Shown piece after piece: positions 15,150-23,972 of a stretch of DNA of 39,552 nucleotides. Made by a program: the position numbers and the translations under genes. The stretch covers positions 1 to 39,552 of the forward strand of contig JALSUN010000018.1 in NCBI GenBank assembly GCA_027061425.1, read 5' to 3'. The notes beneath the pieces are model-generated. The model did no database searches. It was not told the DNA's origin and worked only from the letters and a program-made list of their open reading frames with translations. Within the stretch, counting starts at the first letter, position 1; each line of letters opens with the position of its first letter. The stretch is from Helicobacteraceae bacterium. Its GTDB lineage: Bacteria; Campylobacterota; Campylobacteria; Campylobacterales; Sulfurimonadaceae.

Positions 15150-16333
15150 TGCGTCTATATACTCTAGTGTTACTCCTCCTACTCACCACCTTATCATTAT
15201 ATGCAGCACCAAATGATGAAGAGAAAGTACACATACTTACAGACTATCTACTCAAGCAGAAGATGATACACCGCGATCCCAGTAAAAGTGTTGCAGACCT
15301 TACCGTCGAAGCACGTGGCGAAGCAATAGCTACTGTTTATGGTAAACCTGAGTTTCAGGAACTTACTTATGATGATAGCAGTGAGATGTTTTTTGGACGC
15401 ATTATCTCTACGCATGGGAACTTCACACGTGATGTCAACTTCTACATGCCACGTAAACGTGCCCGAGAGTTTAAAAAGCATTTAGATGCTGGAGAGATAC
15501 GTATCAAACATGCTTTTGAGGATAACACCCTTGTTTTTGAGGAAATTAGCGTTGATTATAAAAACGTAGACTATCCCCTCCATGTCAACCTGCCCAACAC
15601 CTTTACGTTAAAGCTTGGAGGCTACTTTACAGGTTCACAAAACACAGAGATCTTACTTAGAAAAAAAGGAATAGGTGCCACATTAAATCTACAAGATCTG
15701 TTTGATATGCAAGAACGTACCCAAGCCTTTAGAGTTGAGGGTACCTACAAGTTTAACCCCAAACACCGTTTAGAATTTTCATGGTATAACATCAAAAACA
15801 GTAGCCACCAAGAGGTGAAAAAAAGTTTTGACATTGCAGGTAAGACTGTAAATACGGGTGCTTCGTTAGATATATATTTTGATACACAGATCACTAAATT
15901 AATGTACGCTTATTCCGCTTACCACACTAACAAACTGGCTTTAGATTTTAGAGTAGGTTTCCATGCCACAGGCATCTCTACTGGATACACTGCAAAATTT
16001 AATATATTTGACATCAACAAGTCCAACAGTTCAGACAGTGTCAGTGTTACTGCACCACTGCCTGTCATTGGAGTCGGTATGAACTATGAGATCATTCCTA
16101 ACCTTAACCTGCTCTACCACGTCGATTACTTTTTCATCTCTTATGACAGTTCTGTTACAGGTTCTTTAACAGACTCTACTCTAGCGTTAGACTATAAATT
16201 TAACCGTTACTTTGGTATTGGAGGTGGTCTCAACTCTACCTCAATGCGATTTAAAGCACAACAAGATGAGACAAAGATAGAAGTAAGACATGAGGTTATT
16301 GGTGGGATTGTCTACGGTATATTAAGTTATTGA
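15149..16333 (+). CDS. Predicted outer-membrane protein of unknown family
   Basis: A 394-aa protein with a signal peptide (MRLYTLVLLLLLTTLSLYAA). Residues about 22-145 form a charged, probably periplasmic domain. From about residue 150 the chain is a run of amphipathic beta strands (LKLGGYFTGSQNTEILLRKKG, RLEFSWYNIKN, LALDFRVGFHA, IIPNLNLLYHVDYFFISY, YFGIGGGLNS) and it ends in a C-terminal aromatic residue (GILSY), as outer-membrane barrels do. I do not recognise the family. Its ATG overlaps the stop of the RCC1 lipoprotein gene (TAATG) behind a GAGGTG ribosome-binding site, so the two are translationally coupled and probably form a complex. A hairpin terminator follows. Confidence 0.82.
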   Translation: MRLYTLVLLLLLTTLSLYAAPNDEEKVHILTDYLLKQKMIHRDPSKSVADLTVEARGEAIATVYGKPEFQELTYDDSSEMFFGRIISTHGNFTRDVNFYMPRKRAREFKKHLDAGEIRIKHAFEDNTLVFEEISVDYKNVDYPLHVNLPNTFTLKLGGYFTGSQNTEILLRKKGIGATLNLQDLFDMQERTQAFRVEGTYKFNPKHRLEFSWYNIKNSSHQEVKKSFDIAGKTVNTGASLDIYFDTQITKLMYAYSAYHTNKLALDFRVGFHATGISTGYTAKFNIFDINKSNSSDSVSVTAPLPVIGVGMNYEIIPNLNLLYHVDYFFISYDSSVTGSLTDSTLALDYKFNRYFGIGGGLNSTSMRFKAQQDETKIEVRHEVIGGIVYGILSY

Positions 16334-16359
16334 TGACGTTATTGTTGGAGCAGTGAAGA

Positions 16360-16381
16360 AGAGCACCAGGGTTGGTGTTCT
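16360..16381. terminator. Terminator hairpin between convergent genes
   Basis: A 9-bp stem AGAGCACCA / TGGTGTTCT (one G-U pair on the plus strand) with a GGGT loop lies between the outer-membrane gene and thiG, which end facing each other. A T-rich stretch follows on the plus strand. Confidence 0.6.
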
Positions 16382-16391
16382 CTAAAGGTTT

Positions 16392-17171
16392 TTAAAACTG
16401 TATCATTCCATCTACTGGAGAAGACGCGGTTGCGTAAGGGCGCTTTGGTATACGACCTGCAAGGTAACTCATACGACCTGCACGAATCGCATGTTTCATC
16501 GCTTCTGCCATGATCATAGGATTTTGTGCTTGAGCGATCGCAGTATTGGTTAACACACCATCTGCTCCAAGTTCCATCGCATAAACCGCGTCACTTGCAC
16601 AGCCAATTCCTGCATCTACAATAATAGGAAGGTTGACGGCTTCACGGACGAAAACAATGTTATAAGGGTTTTGAACACCAAGACCTGAACCAATAGGTGC
16701 GGCCAAAGGCATCACTGCTGCTGCACCTGCATCTTCAAGACGCTTGGCCATGATAGGATCGTCTGAAGTGTAAGCCATAATTGTAAAGCCCTCTTTTGAG
16801 AGTACTTCACAAGCCTTAATGGTCTCCAATACATCAGGATAAAGTGTCTTCTGAGTATCACCAATGACCTCAAGTTTAATCAGATCAATCCCTGTCGCTT
16901 CTCGTGTCAAACGAAACGTCGTAATGGCTTCTTCTGCTGTCACACAGCCTGCAGAGTTTGGGAGAAACTGTACATTTGTTCCAGCAAATGTGTCACGAAG
17001 GTTCTCTTGGTCTGGGTCTGTAATGTTTAAACGGCGCACTGCTACTGTAATAAGTTCAGAACCCGATGCTAAAGTCGCAGCCTTAGTAGTTTCAAAACTA
17101 TCATACTTACCACTACCGACAATAAGGCGTGAACCCAGTTCGTACTTACCGATTTTTAAAATGTTATCCAT
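16392..17171 (-). CDS. thiG: Thiazole synthase
   Basis: A 259-aa (beta/alpha)8 enzyme. It condenses 1-deoxy-D-xylulose 5-phosphate, an imine from glycine or tyrosine, and ThiS thiocarboxylate into the thiazole phosphate of thiamin. The N-terminal [11 protein letters not shown], the Schiff-base lysine in [11 protein letters not shown] (about residue 98), [12 protein letters not shown] (about 167-178), and [11 protein letters not shown] (about 191-201) are all present, and the length is normal. A GGAGAAAAC ribosome-binding site precedes the ATG. No thiS, thiF or thiH neighbour is in the window, and I see no TPP riboswitch in the 99 bp upstream. Confidence 0.97.
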   Translation of the reverse strand: MDNILKIGKYELGSRLIVGSGKYDSFETTKAATLASGSELITVAVRRLNITDPDQENLRDTFAGTNVQFLPNSAGCVTAEEAITTFRLTREATGIDLIKLEVIGDTQKTLYPDVLETIKACEVLSKEGFTIMAYTSDDPIMAKRLEDAGAAAVMPLAAPIGSGLGVQNPYNIVFVREAVNLPIIVDAGIGCASDAVYAMELGADGVLTNTAIAQAQNPMIMAEAMKHAIRAGRMSYLAGRIPKRPYATASSPVDGMIQF

Positions 17172-17270
17172 GTTTTCTCCATGATGTTGAAACGACTTAT
17201 CGCCGTCTATAGAATTATTGTTGCGTTTATAACATACTCACTCTGTAAACTCTCTTACTTTAACTCTAGG

Positions 17271-17834
17271 CTATGACTCTTTAAGAATCTCTACTATCGT
17301 TACAGGAAGAAGCTCATGCTCTAGAGTACGAATCTTTTGTGTAAAGCTTTCGAGTGTCTCGTCAGGAGACTTTTTCAAACTCTTTTGCGCAATGACTTCG
17401 CCCCCATCTAACTCAGAACTCACCCAGTGCACACTAATCCCACCCTCTTGGACTTCACTCTCATAACTCTTGACAATGGCATTGCCCCCTTTAAAAAGAG
17501 GCAAAAGAGAGGGATGCACGTTGATGGCGCGAATATTATCGGTGACCAGAGGTGTCAAAATACGCATAAATCCCGCCAAAACAACCAGATCTGGCTTATA
17601 ACTGTTAATCGTTTTGAGAAGTTTCACATCAAAAGCTTCACGACTTTCATACAAGGTATGGTCCAACACCTCAACCTCAACACCTTGAGACACTGCTTTT
17701 TTAATGCCAAGAGCTTCAGGACGATTGGTGATAGTTCCAACCACTTCACACTCTTTAAGATGGAGCTTTTCTATGATATTTAACAAGTTAGTGCCTGCAC
17801 CGCTAAAGAGGATCACTATTTTAGGAAGGTTCAT
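17271..17834 (-). CDS. purN: Phosphoribosylglycinamide formyltransferase
   Basis: A 187-aa enzyme that transfers a formyl group from 10-formyl-THF to GAR in the third step of purine synthesis. The N-terminal FSGAGTNLLNII corresponds to the SGxGSN phosphate loop. The catalytic Asn and His are in INVHPSLLP (about residues 103-111) and the Asp in LDGGEVIAQ (about 141-149). The length is slightly below the usual 190-215 aa. The first four bases overlap the end of nnr, so it is translated from the same message. It lies about 11 kb from purB. Confidence 0.95.
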   Translation of the reverse strand: MNLPKIVILFSGAGTNLLNIIEKLHLKECEVVGTITNRPEALGIKKAVSQGVEVEVLDHTLYESREAFDVKLLKTINSYKPDLVVLAGFMRILTPLVTDNIRAINVHPSLLPLFKGGNAIVKSYESEVQEGGISVHWVSSELDGGEVIAQKSLKKSPDETLESFTQKIRTLEHELLPVTIVEILKES

Positions 17835-19222
17835 AGGTTCCCTACTGCTTCTATAAGATCACTTGGTTTTAAAGCATAACTATTTCTTTTCACATTTACA
17901 GCAGCCAAAGTATGTGCTAATGATCCTTGTATGACTGCTTCCAAAGGCTGATACCCTTGCGCCAGCAGTGCACCGATAAGTCCAGAAAGAACATCACCAC
18001 TACCCCCTTTTGCCAAAGCGCTTGTACCTAGAGGGTTGATAAAATAGTCGCTCTTTTGCCCAATGATGACATGCGCACCCTTTAGTAGCAGGGTCACCTT
18101 AGGATAATGTGCACAGAAAAGTTCTACATATTTGAAACGCTCTTTTTGTAACACTGCAACACTAATGTCTGCCAATCCACAAACTTTTAATAACGATACA
18201 AACTCTTTAGGATGGGGCGTTATCACAATATTTTCTCTTGAAAGCAGACGTGACAAAAGAGGATGTGAAAAAATGTCAGCATCAAGCACAAGAGGTCTCT
18301 CGTTATCTAAAAGTGTCTCTAACTCTATGTTTGAAAACTCACAGCCTAAACCCATGCCTAAAGCGATAGCCGTTGTTGTCTCTGGCAGAAGATGGGACTG
18401 CATCAGCTCATAAGGAAGATCTGCATTTTCATTACTGATCAGCGTCACCAAGCCTGCACCAAAACTAAAGCCTGCCAGGCCACTCATCACCGCAGCACCT
18501 GGCTTCTCTCCACAGATAATACTCAAGTGACCGTAACTGCCTTTATGTGTATTATGTTCCAGTCTGTGGGGCAATACAAGATCTTCAACTTCTAAAAGTT
18601 TCCAAGGAGTGCTTGTCTCATATAGGCTACGACTCACACCAAGGTATAGAACAAGAACTTCACCCACAAAATCTTTAGCCTCATCACTAAACATCCCCAG
18701 TTTTAATGCCCCCATGGTCAAGGTAACATCTGCTCTAAAACTTTCACTAGAGACCCTGCCATCAAGCCCTATTCCCGAAGGGATATCACAGGCTATTTTT
18801 TGAGCTTCTAAGTCGTTCATAGCTTTTATCAGGGTCTCTGTTTTTGCATCAAACGCGCGACTCAAACCGCTTCCAAACAGGGCATCCACAAGAAGGTCAC
18901 ACCTCTCTAAGAAGGAGACACGTTTTACACCAACAGCATCTGCACGTTTTAACTGCAATACTGTCATCTCTGAATACTTCTCAAAAGGAAGGTAGAGAGA
19001 GACCTCGTAGTTCCCTTGTAAGAGACGTGCTAAGACCACACCATCTGCTCCATTATGACCCCCACCACAAACGATGCACACCTTGGCACCTCTCTCATAA
19101 TGTTTGGCAACATAATCTGCCATGCCATCTGCTGCATGTTCCATCAAAAGTTCTTCAGTCAGTGCAAAATCATTGTAACACCGTCTGTCTAGCGAAGCGA
19201 CCTCTTTAAAAAGGTTCTGCAT
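17831..19222 (-). CDS. nnr: Bifunctional NAD(P)H-hydrate repair enzyme
   Basis: A 463-aa fusion of the two nicotinamide repair activities. The N-terminal YjeF_N domain (about residues 1-210) is the NAD(P)HX epimerase, with CGGGHNGADGVVLARLL and CDIPSGIGLDG. The C-terminal ribokinase-like domain (about 220-460) is the ADP-dependent (S)-NAD(P)HX dehydratase, with HKGSYGHLSIICGE, LDADI, ITPHPKEF and ALAKGGSGDVLSGLIGALLAQG, the nucleotide-binding and catalytic block. It converts damaged, hydrated NAD(P)H back to NAD(P)H. It overlaps purN by 4 bp. Confidence 0.95.
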   Translation of the reverse strand: MQNLFKEVASLDRRCYNDFALTEELLMEHAADGMADYVAKHYERGAKVCIVCGGGHNGADGVVLARLLQGNYEVSLYLPFEKYSEMTVLQLKRADAVGVKRVSFLERCDLLVDALFGSGLSRAFDAKTETLIKAMNDLEAQKIACDIPSGIGLDGRVSSESFRADVTLTMGALKLGMFSDEAKDFVGEVLVLYLGVSRSLYETSTPWKLLEVEDLVLPHRLEHNTHKGSYGHLSIICGEKPGAAVMSGLAGFSFGAGLVTLISNENADLPYELMQSHLLPETTTAIALGMGLGCEFSNIELETLLDNERPLVLDADIFSHPLLSRLLSRENIVITPHPKEFVSLLKVCGLADISVAVLQKERFKYVELFCAHYPKVTLLLKGAHVIIGQKSDYFINPLGTSALAKGGSGDVLSGLIGALLAQGYQPLEAVIQGSLAHTLAAVNVKRNSYALKPSDLIEAVGNL

Positions 19223-19312
19223 CTTCTCTCCTCATTATAGGTTTAAAAGCTTCTCTCTCTTGAGTATTTTAAGCCTCCACATTATAACAGATAGTTTGTC
19301 TTGCAAATAAGC

Positions 19313-19318
19313 TATAAT
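19313..19318 (+). promoter_or_regulatory. -10 element placed for a leaderless kdsD transcript
   Basis: A perfect TATAAT ends six bases before the kdsD ATG (19325), so initiation about 7 bp downstream would begin at the start codon itself. No Shine-Dalgarno sequence precedes the ATG. An alternative TATAAC lies about 30 bp further upstream (near 19283). Confidence 0.5.
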
Positions 19319-19324
19319 ACGCTC

Positions 19325-20290
19325 ATGAATCATGATTTTAAGACGATTGTCAAAGAGACACTCCTTATCGAAGCCAATGCCCTTTTAATGTCTGCAGAAA
19401 ATATCTCTGATGATCTTGACAAGATCGTCAAAGTTATACTCGCGTGTCAGGGAAAACTCATTGTTACTGGCGTCGGTAAATCGGGCCTCATTGGGGCCAA
19501 ACTGGCCGCCACTTTTGCATCTACAGGAACGCCGAGTTTTTTCTTGCATCCTACAGAAGCGATGCATGGTGACTTGGGGATGATCTCAAAAAACGATGTT
19601 GTCCTTGCCATTAGTTACAGTGGAGAAAGTGCTGAATTGAGCTCTATTTTACCTCATGTCAAACGTTTTGACATTCCACTTATCGGTATGACCCGTAACT
19701 CCAACTCAACCTTAGGGCAGTTTAGTGATCTGATCATCCATGTTCAAGTGACACAAGAGGCCTGCCCTCTCGATATTGCACCAACATCATCAACTACACT
19801 TACGCTCGCCTTAGGTGATGCCTTAGCCATCTGTTTGATGAAGGCAAGAGACTTTAAAAAAGAAGATTTCGCCTCGTTTCACCCTGGTGGTACTCTAGGA
19901 CGTCAACTTTTTGTTAAAGTGAAAGATGTGATGCGTACAGAGTTACCTATTATCACCATGCAGACCCCACTTAAAGAGGCCATCGTCTCTATTAGTGAAG
20001 GGCGCATTGGTACGGTACTTTTAGTGGATGATGAAAAGAAGTTTATAGGTCTGATCAGTGATGGAGATATTCGTCGTGCACTGCTTGACAAAAACTTCTC
20101 GTTAGAGATGCCTGCTTCACATTTTGCAACCTTGGAGCCTAAGACCATCGATAATGAAGAGATGTTGGCAAGCGACGCCTTAATACTCATAGAAAAATTT
20201 AAAATCCAACTCTTGATTGTGGTTGACAGCGAGAAAAAGATACTCGGTGCCCTCCACCTTCACGACTTGGTAGAAAAGGGAATCGCATGA
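19325..20290 (+). CDS. kdsD: D-arabinose 5-phosphate isomerase (KdsD/KpsF family)
   Basis: A 321-aa isomerase that makes D-arabinose 5-phosphate from D-ribulose 5-phosphate, the first step to Kdo and lipopolysaccharide. The SIS domain (about residues 30-170) shows TGVGKSGLIGAKLAATFASTGT, HPTEAMHGDLGM and ISYSGESAEL. The linker FHPGGTLGRQLF leads to two CBS domains (about 200-320). The frame is open upstream to a TTG at 19301, but the TATAAT at 19313-19318 lies inside that extension, so the ATG at 19325 is chosen. The stop overlaps the rluB start (ATGA), and rarA follows 5 bp after rluB, so this is a three-gene operon. Confidence 0.95.
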   Translation: MNHDFKTIVKETLLIEANALLMSAENISDDLDKIVKVILACQGKLIVTGVGKSGLIGAKLAATFASTGTPSFFLHPTEAMHGDLGMISKNDVVLAISYSGESAELSSILPHVKRFDIPLIGMTRNSNSTLGQFSDLIIHVQVTQEACPLDIAPTSSTTLTLALGDALAICLMKARDFKKEDFASFHPGGTLGRQLFVKVKDVMRTELPIITMQTPLKEAIVSISEGRIGTVLLVDDEKKFIGLISDGDIRRALLDKNFSLEMPASHFATLEPKTIDNEEMLASDALILIEKFKIQLLIVVDSEKKILGALHLHDLVEKGIA

Positions 20291-21156
20291 TGCGACTGAA
20301 CAAATTTATAGCACACTACTCCACCTACTCTCGCCGTGAGGCAGACAAAACCATTCAAGACGGCTACGTTTTTGTAGATGGTGAACTTGAAACCAACCCT
20401 GCGACACAGGTAGATGAACGCTATGTTAAAGTGGTAGTAAGTGGTAAAAAAGTGATGCCGAGTGACCAATTTACGGTCATCGTTTACAACAAACCTAAAG
20501 GGGAGTTGGTAACCAAAAGTGATCCTCGTGGACGCCGTATCATCTATGACTCACTTGACAACAAGTACAAGCACTTCATCCCAGTAGGTCGTCTTGACTA
20601 CGCGACTGAAGGACTTCTCCTTCTTACCGATGCCTCTCGTGTGGCAAACCTTTTGATGACATCTAGTTTAGAGCGTGTCTATAAAGTGAAAATAAAAGGT
20701 CCAATTACTGAGTCCATGGAAATGGGGATGAAACAAGGTCTTGATCTTGATGATGCGAGCGCAGGTGGTCATGAACTGAGTAACGTCACTTCTATGCACT
20801 TTGCACCTTTCTTCGCCTACCAGATCATTAAAAACAAAGGTGACTACTCTACGCTGAAAATCGCTATTGGAGAGGGACACAACCGTGAAGTACGCCGTTT
20901 CTTCGCCCACTTCGATGCTGAAGTGGTAGACCTTAAACGCCTTAGTTTTGGGGGTATAGAGCTTAACAACCTACCTACAGGAAAGTCACGATTTTTGGAT
21001 CGCAGTGAGTATGTGCACTTAAGAGAATACCTTGATGCAGACCGTGATGCAAAAAAGATTCAAACAGTACAAGATGCTGCGAGAGAGAAGCAGATAGAAG
21101 AGGCCCATAGCGAGAAAAAACCTGACAACCGCAAAAAAAGACCTGGTCGTAAATAG
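20287..21156 (+). CDS. rluB: 23S rRNA pseudouridine synthase, RluB/RsuA family
   Basis: A 289-aa enzyme of the RsuA subfamily. It has an N-terminal S4 RNA-binding domain (RLNKFIAHYSTYSRREADKT) and the catalytic GRLDYATEGLLLLTDA motif with the active Asp near residue 103, followed by IAIGEGHNREVRRFFAH. RluB modifies U2605 of 23S rRNA in E. coli; target assignment by family is probable, not certain. The C-terminal 30 residues form a lysine/arginine-rich tail (KKRPGRK) that may bind rRNA. The ATG overlaps the kdsD stop. Confidence 0.9.
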   Translation: MMRLNKFIAHYSTYSRREADKTIQDGYVFVDGELETNPATQVDERYVKVVVSGKKVMPSDQFTVIVYNKPKGELVTKSDPRGRRIIYDSLDNKYKHFIPVGRLDYATEGLLLLTDASRVANLLMTSSLERVYKVKIKGPITESMEMGMKQGLDLDDASAGGHELSNVTSMHFAPFFAYQIIKNKGDYSTLKIAIGEGHNREVRRFFAHFDAEVVDLKRLSFGGIELNNLPTGKSRFLDRSEYVHLREYLDADRDAKKIQTVQDAAREKQIEEAHSEKKPDNRKKRPGRK

Positions 21157-21161
21157 AGACT

Positions 21162-22352
21162 ATGGCAGACTTTACCTCCCTGCTTCGTCCTACAAACTTT
21201 GAGACGATTTTAGGGCAAGACCACCTCTCCTCACCTCAATCTTCGCTTCGCAGGCTCTGCGAATCAGACCAGCTTGGACACAGCTTTTTTTATGGTCCAC
21301 CAGGTTCAGGCAAAACTACCATCGCCCGTGTGATTGCTAAGGAGATGGACCTTCCCTTTTATGAGTTTAATGCCACCTCTCTAAAAGTAGATCAACTCCG
21401 AAAAATTTTCGAACAGTATAAAAATGCCTTGCAAAAGCCTCTCATTTTCATCGATGAAGTACACCGTCTGGCTAAAAATCAGCAAGAGGTTTTATTACCG
21501 GTCATGGAGAACAACAGTGTCCTCATCATAGGTGCCTCTACAGAAAACCCATTTTTCTCTCTCACAGCAGCCATGCGTTCACGTTCTCTGCTTTTTGAGT
21601 TACAACCCATTAGCACAGAGGCACTAGACCAGCTTTTAGACAAAGCCTTGGCCAGCCAGAATTTAAGTGTAGAAGAGGATGCTAGAGCCTACTTACTACG
21701 CTCTTGTGGTGGTGATGCTCGAGGGATGTTAAAACTTTTAGAGTTTGCTGCTGCCTTGGAGTCACATATCACTCTAGAGATACTTCAGACCCTAAGACCA
21801 AACGCGCAAAGTGGTGGAAGTTCTGAAGCAGGTGTTCACTACGACCTTGCCTCTGCCATGATCAAGTCCATAAGAGGCTCAGATACTGATGCTTCCATCT
21901 ACTATCTGGCCCGTCTTATAGAGGGAGGAGAACCTCCTGAATTCATCGCAAGACGTTTGGTTATTTTGGCAAGTGAAGATGTGGGCAATGCCAACCCTCA
22001 GGCCCTTACACTCTGTACTTCGACCATGACCTCGGTAAAGATGATAGGCTATCCTGAATCGCGTATCATACTGGCACAGGCTGTGATTTACCTCTGCGCC
22101 TCACCCAAGTCTAACAGTGCCTACATGGCTATAAACACCGCCCAACAAGCGGTACGTGATGGTGTCTTGCTCGATATCCCTAAAAACATACAACAGCAAA
22201 ACCAAGGGTATTTGTATCCACATGATTTTGGAGGATGGGTCTCTCAAGAGTATTTGAGTGAACCCCTACATTTTGTTGATCTGAAACCTATAGGGTATGA
22301 AAAGAAGATGAAAGCGTGGCTTGAGACAGTCCAGGGGTCTACCCCAGAGTAG
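21162..22352 (+). CDS. rarA: Replication-associated recombination protein A (RarA/MgsA) AAA+ ATPase
   Basis: A 396-aa AAA+ clamp-loader-like ATPase. It acts at stalled replication forks and is the bacterial relative of Mgs1/WRNIP1. Walker A is GPPGSGKTT (about residues 45-53), Walker B is FIDEVHR (about 95-101) and sensor 1 is in GASTENP. The C-terminal MgsA tetramerisation region includes DLASAMIKSIRGSDTDASIYYLARLIEGGE. The length is slightly short of the E. coli protein (447 aa) but complete. It starts 5 bp after rluB and converges closely with the M48 protease gene. Confidence 0.94.
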   Translation: MADFTSLLRPTNFETILGQDHLSSPQSSLRRLCESDQLGHSFFYGPPGSGKTTIARVIAKEMDLPFYEFNATSLKVDQLRKIFEQYKNALQKPLIFIDEVHRLAKNQQEVLLPVMENNSVLIIGASTENPFFSLTAAMRSRSLLFELQPISTEALDQLLDKALASQNLSVEEDARAYLLRSCGGDARGMLKLLEFAAALESHITLEILQTLRPNAQSGGSSEAGVHYDLASAMIKSIRGSDTDASIYYLARLIEGGEPPEFIARRLVILASEDVGNANPQALTLCTSTMTSVKMIGYPESRIILAQAVIYLCASPKSNSAYMAINTAQQAVRDGVLLDIPKNIQQQNQGYLYPHDFGGWVSQEYLSEPLHFVDLKPIGYEKKMKAWLETVQGSTPE

Positions 22353-22371
22353 GTTCGCATATTAAAGCTGA

Positions 22372-23157
22372 TTACTCACTAAGTGGTATCAAACTTTTAC
22401 TCTGGAAACCTTTTGTCTTTGCATAAGCTTTGATGGCTTTAATCCGTTTGACTACCGCTGGATGTGAGCTAAACCAAGAGGTAGTCTCCTCTTGAGGAAG
22501 ATGAGAAAAGAAGTCTGTATCACCACCAACATGTCCATACATACAGTTCATCATCTCCACTGCAAAGAGGTCTGCATCACTCTCTTGTTGTTGAGAGAGT
22601 TTACTCTCACCCAGATCCAAGGCACTGTCCATAGCATCTGCCATATCTGAGAGCCCCAGCATAATACCAATAGCCATCCCCATAAAAGAGCGACCCACAC
22701 CTTCAAGGTGATCTCTGTTTTTAAAGTGCCCCATCTCATGCGCCAAAACAAAGAAGAGCTCATTTTCTGACATGGTCTCATTATAAAGGGCACTGTTAAT
22801 TACTATCGTCCCACCTGGTAAAGCGAAGGCATTAATCTCCTCATTATCCTCCACAAAGGCTACAAAGTTATAAGGTGTCTCATAACAGTGTTTAGAGCGC
22901 TGTATTAGTGAGGCCAAGAGTTTGTCTTGATGGCTAGACTCTTCTGTAGCATTGTACTCCGAGCCAATAAAAGAGAAAATCTCTATCTCATTTTCAGTAG
23001 AGATATTTTTAACACCATACTCCACTGCAAATCCTAGAATGATATAGAGTCCAAAAGCGGTTGCCATAACACCTGCTGCCATCCATATAAGATCAAGTAC
23101 TGGTGTCTGTTTCGAGACGTTGACAGAGTCATCTGGTAATTTAGGGCTATACTTCAA
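22372..23157 (-). CDS. M48-family membrane zinc metalloprotease
   Basis: A 261-aa protein with one N-terminal membrane segment (about residues 28-52) followed by a peptidase M48 domain. The zinc motif HEMGH (about residues 138-142) and the third ligand Glu in ESDADLF (about 190) are present, with the usual ALPGGTIVIN and SHPAVVKRIKAI blocks. It has no lipobox, unlike LoiP/YggG, and only one clear N-terminal membrane segment, unlike HtpX. It probably faces the periplasm and degrades misfolded envelope proteins. It is the last gene of an overlapping operon with two YbjQ-like genes (4-bp overlap), which suggests a joint role. Confidence 0.9.
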   Translation of the reverse strand: MKYSPKLPDDSVNVSKQTPVLDLIWMAAGVMATAFGLYIILGFAVEYGVKNISTENEIEIFSFIGSEYNATEESSHQDKLLASLIQRSKHCYETPYNFVAFVEDNEEINAFALPGGTIVINSALYNETMSENELFFVLAHEMGHFKNRDHLEGVGRSFMGMAIGIMLGLSDMADAMDSALDLGESKLSQQQESDADLFAVEMMNCMYGHVGGDTDFFSHLPQEETTSWFSSHPAVVKRIKAIKAYAKTKGFQSKSLIPLSE

Positions 23158-23594
23158 AACTTAATCGCCGTTCCATAAGCATAGACCTCAATACTACCGA
23201 TTTTCCCTTTTCTGTCACTTTTAGAGATGGAAGAGGTCTCTATACGAAGGTTAAGAATCTCATTGGCATCTTTAGCATCTACTTTCATACGCAAAATAGC
23301 TTCTCTGCGTGCGCGATCTAAAAGCGTCTCGTACGTACCCAAATTACCCCCGAAAATATTTCTAAAGCCCGCGACCATACGTTTAAAATAGTCTAAAGAG
23401 ATCACAACACTTCCATGCACCAAATAACTCTCCGTTACGGCTTCTGGATGAATAGGTTTTTTTAATGTCGTCGCAGGAAGATGGACAAAAGCACTTTCGC
23501 GTTCTCTAATAGACGCATAGTGACGTCTCTCTAGGTAAGAACCCACAAAGTAACCCATAGCGATCATCCCGATCAGAACGAGTAAATCACCCAT
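23154..23594 (-). CDS. Membrane-anchored YbjQ-like (UPF0145) protein
   Basis: A 146-aa protein. An N-terminal membrane segment (LLVLIGMIAMGYFVGSYL) precedes a YbjQ-type domain (about residues 55-146) with the landmarks NIFGGNLGTYETLLDRARREAILRM and a C-terminal EVYAYGTAIKF, close in pattern to the next gene upstream. YbjQ is often called a heavy-metal-binding domain, but its function is not established; the metal label is weak here because the domain contains no cysteine or histidine cluster. Its ATG overlaps the stop of the upstream YbjQ gene, and its stop overlaps the M48 protease start. Confidence 0.82.
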   Translation of the reverse strand: MGDLLVLIGMIAMGYFVGSYLERRHYASIRERESAFVHLPATTLKKPIHPEAVTESYLVHGSVVISLDYFKRMVAGFRNIFGGNLGTYETLLDRARREAILRMKVDAKDANEILNLRIETSSISKSDRKGKIGSIEVYAYGTAIKF

Positions 23595-23908
23595 TACGAG
23601 ACAGTAACAGCAGTTCCATAAACATAGAGTTCAGCTGCTCCAGATGCTACCGAAGAGGTAGAAAAACGGACATTAACAATAGCATTAGCACCAAGAGAAA
23701 CTGCCTGAGCTTTCATACGGTCTATCGCCTCTTCACGAGACTCAGTCAGCAGTTCCGTATAACCCTTAAGCTCACCACCAAAAACATTTTTAAGCCCTGC
23801 CATGATGTCACGACCTACATGTTTAGCACGCACTGTAGAGCCTGATACCAGTCCAAAATGCTCAACTATATTTCTACCAGGAACACTCTCTATATTTGTT
23901 ATATACAT
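23594..23908 (-). CDS. YbjQ-family (UPF0145) protein
   Basis: A 104-aa protein, a stand-alone YbjQ domain: VPGRNIVEHFGLVSGSTVRAK, KNVFGGELKGYTELLTESREEAI, SLGANAIVNVRFSTSS and a C-terminal ELYVYGTAVTV. It probably forms a ring-like oligomer, as the family's known structures do; its role is not established. I chose the ATG at 23906-23908 because AAAGGG is well placed upstream; the frame also has a TTG two codons earlier. It is the first gene of the YbjQ, YbjQ-TM, M48 operon, with one-base and four-base overlaps. Confidence 0.9.
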   Translation of the reverse strand: MYITNIESVPGRNIVEHFGLVSGSTVRAKHVGRDIMAGLKNVFGGELKGYTELLTESREEAIDRMKAQAVSLGANAIVNVRFSTSSVASGAAELYVYGTAVTVS

Positions 23909-23972
23909 AAACAACCCTTTTGTTTAGAATCATATCATAAAAAACAATTTTAAATTTAAAATAGCATCTACC

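Noticed and set aside
17172-17270. TPP riboswitch upstream of thiG
   Set aside because: The conserved CUGAGA and ACCUGA thi-box words are not present in the 99 bp before the gene.
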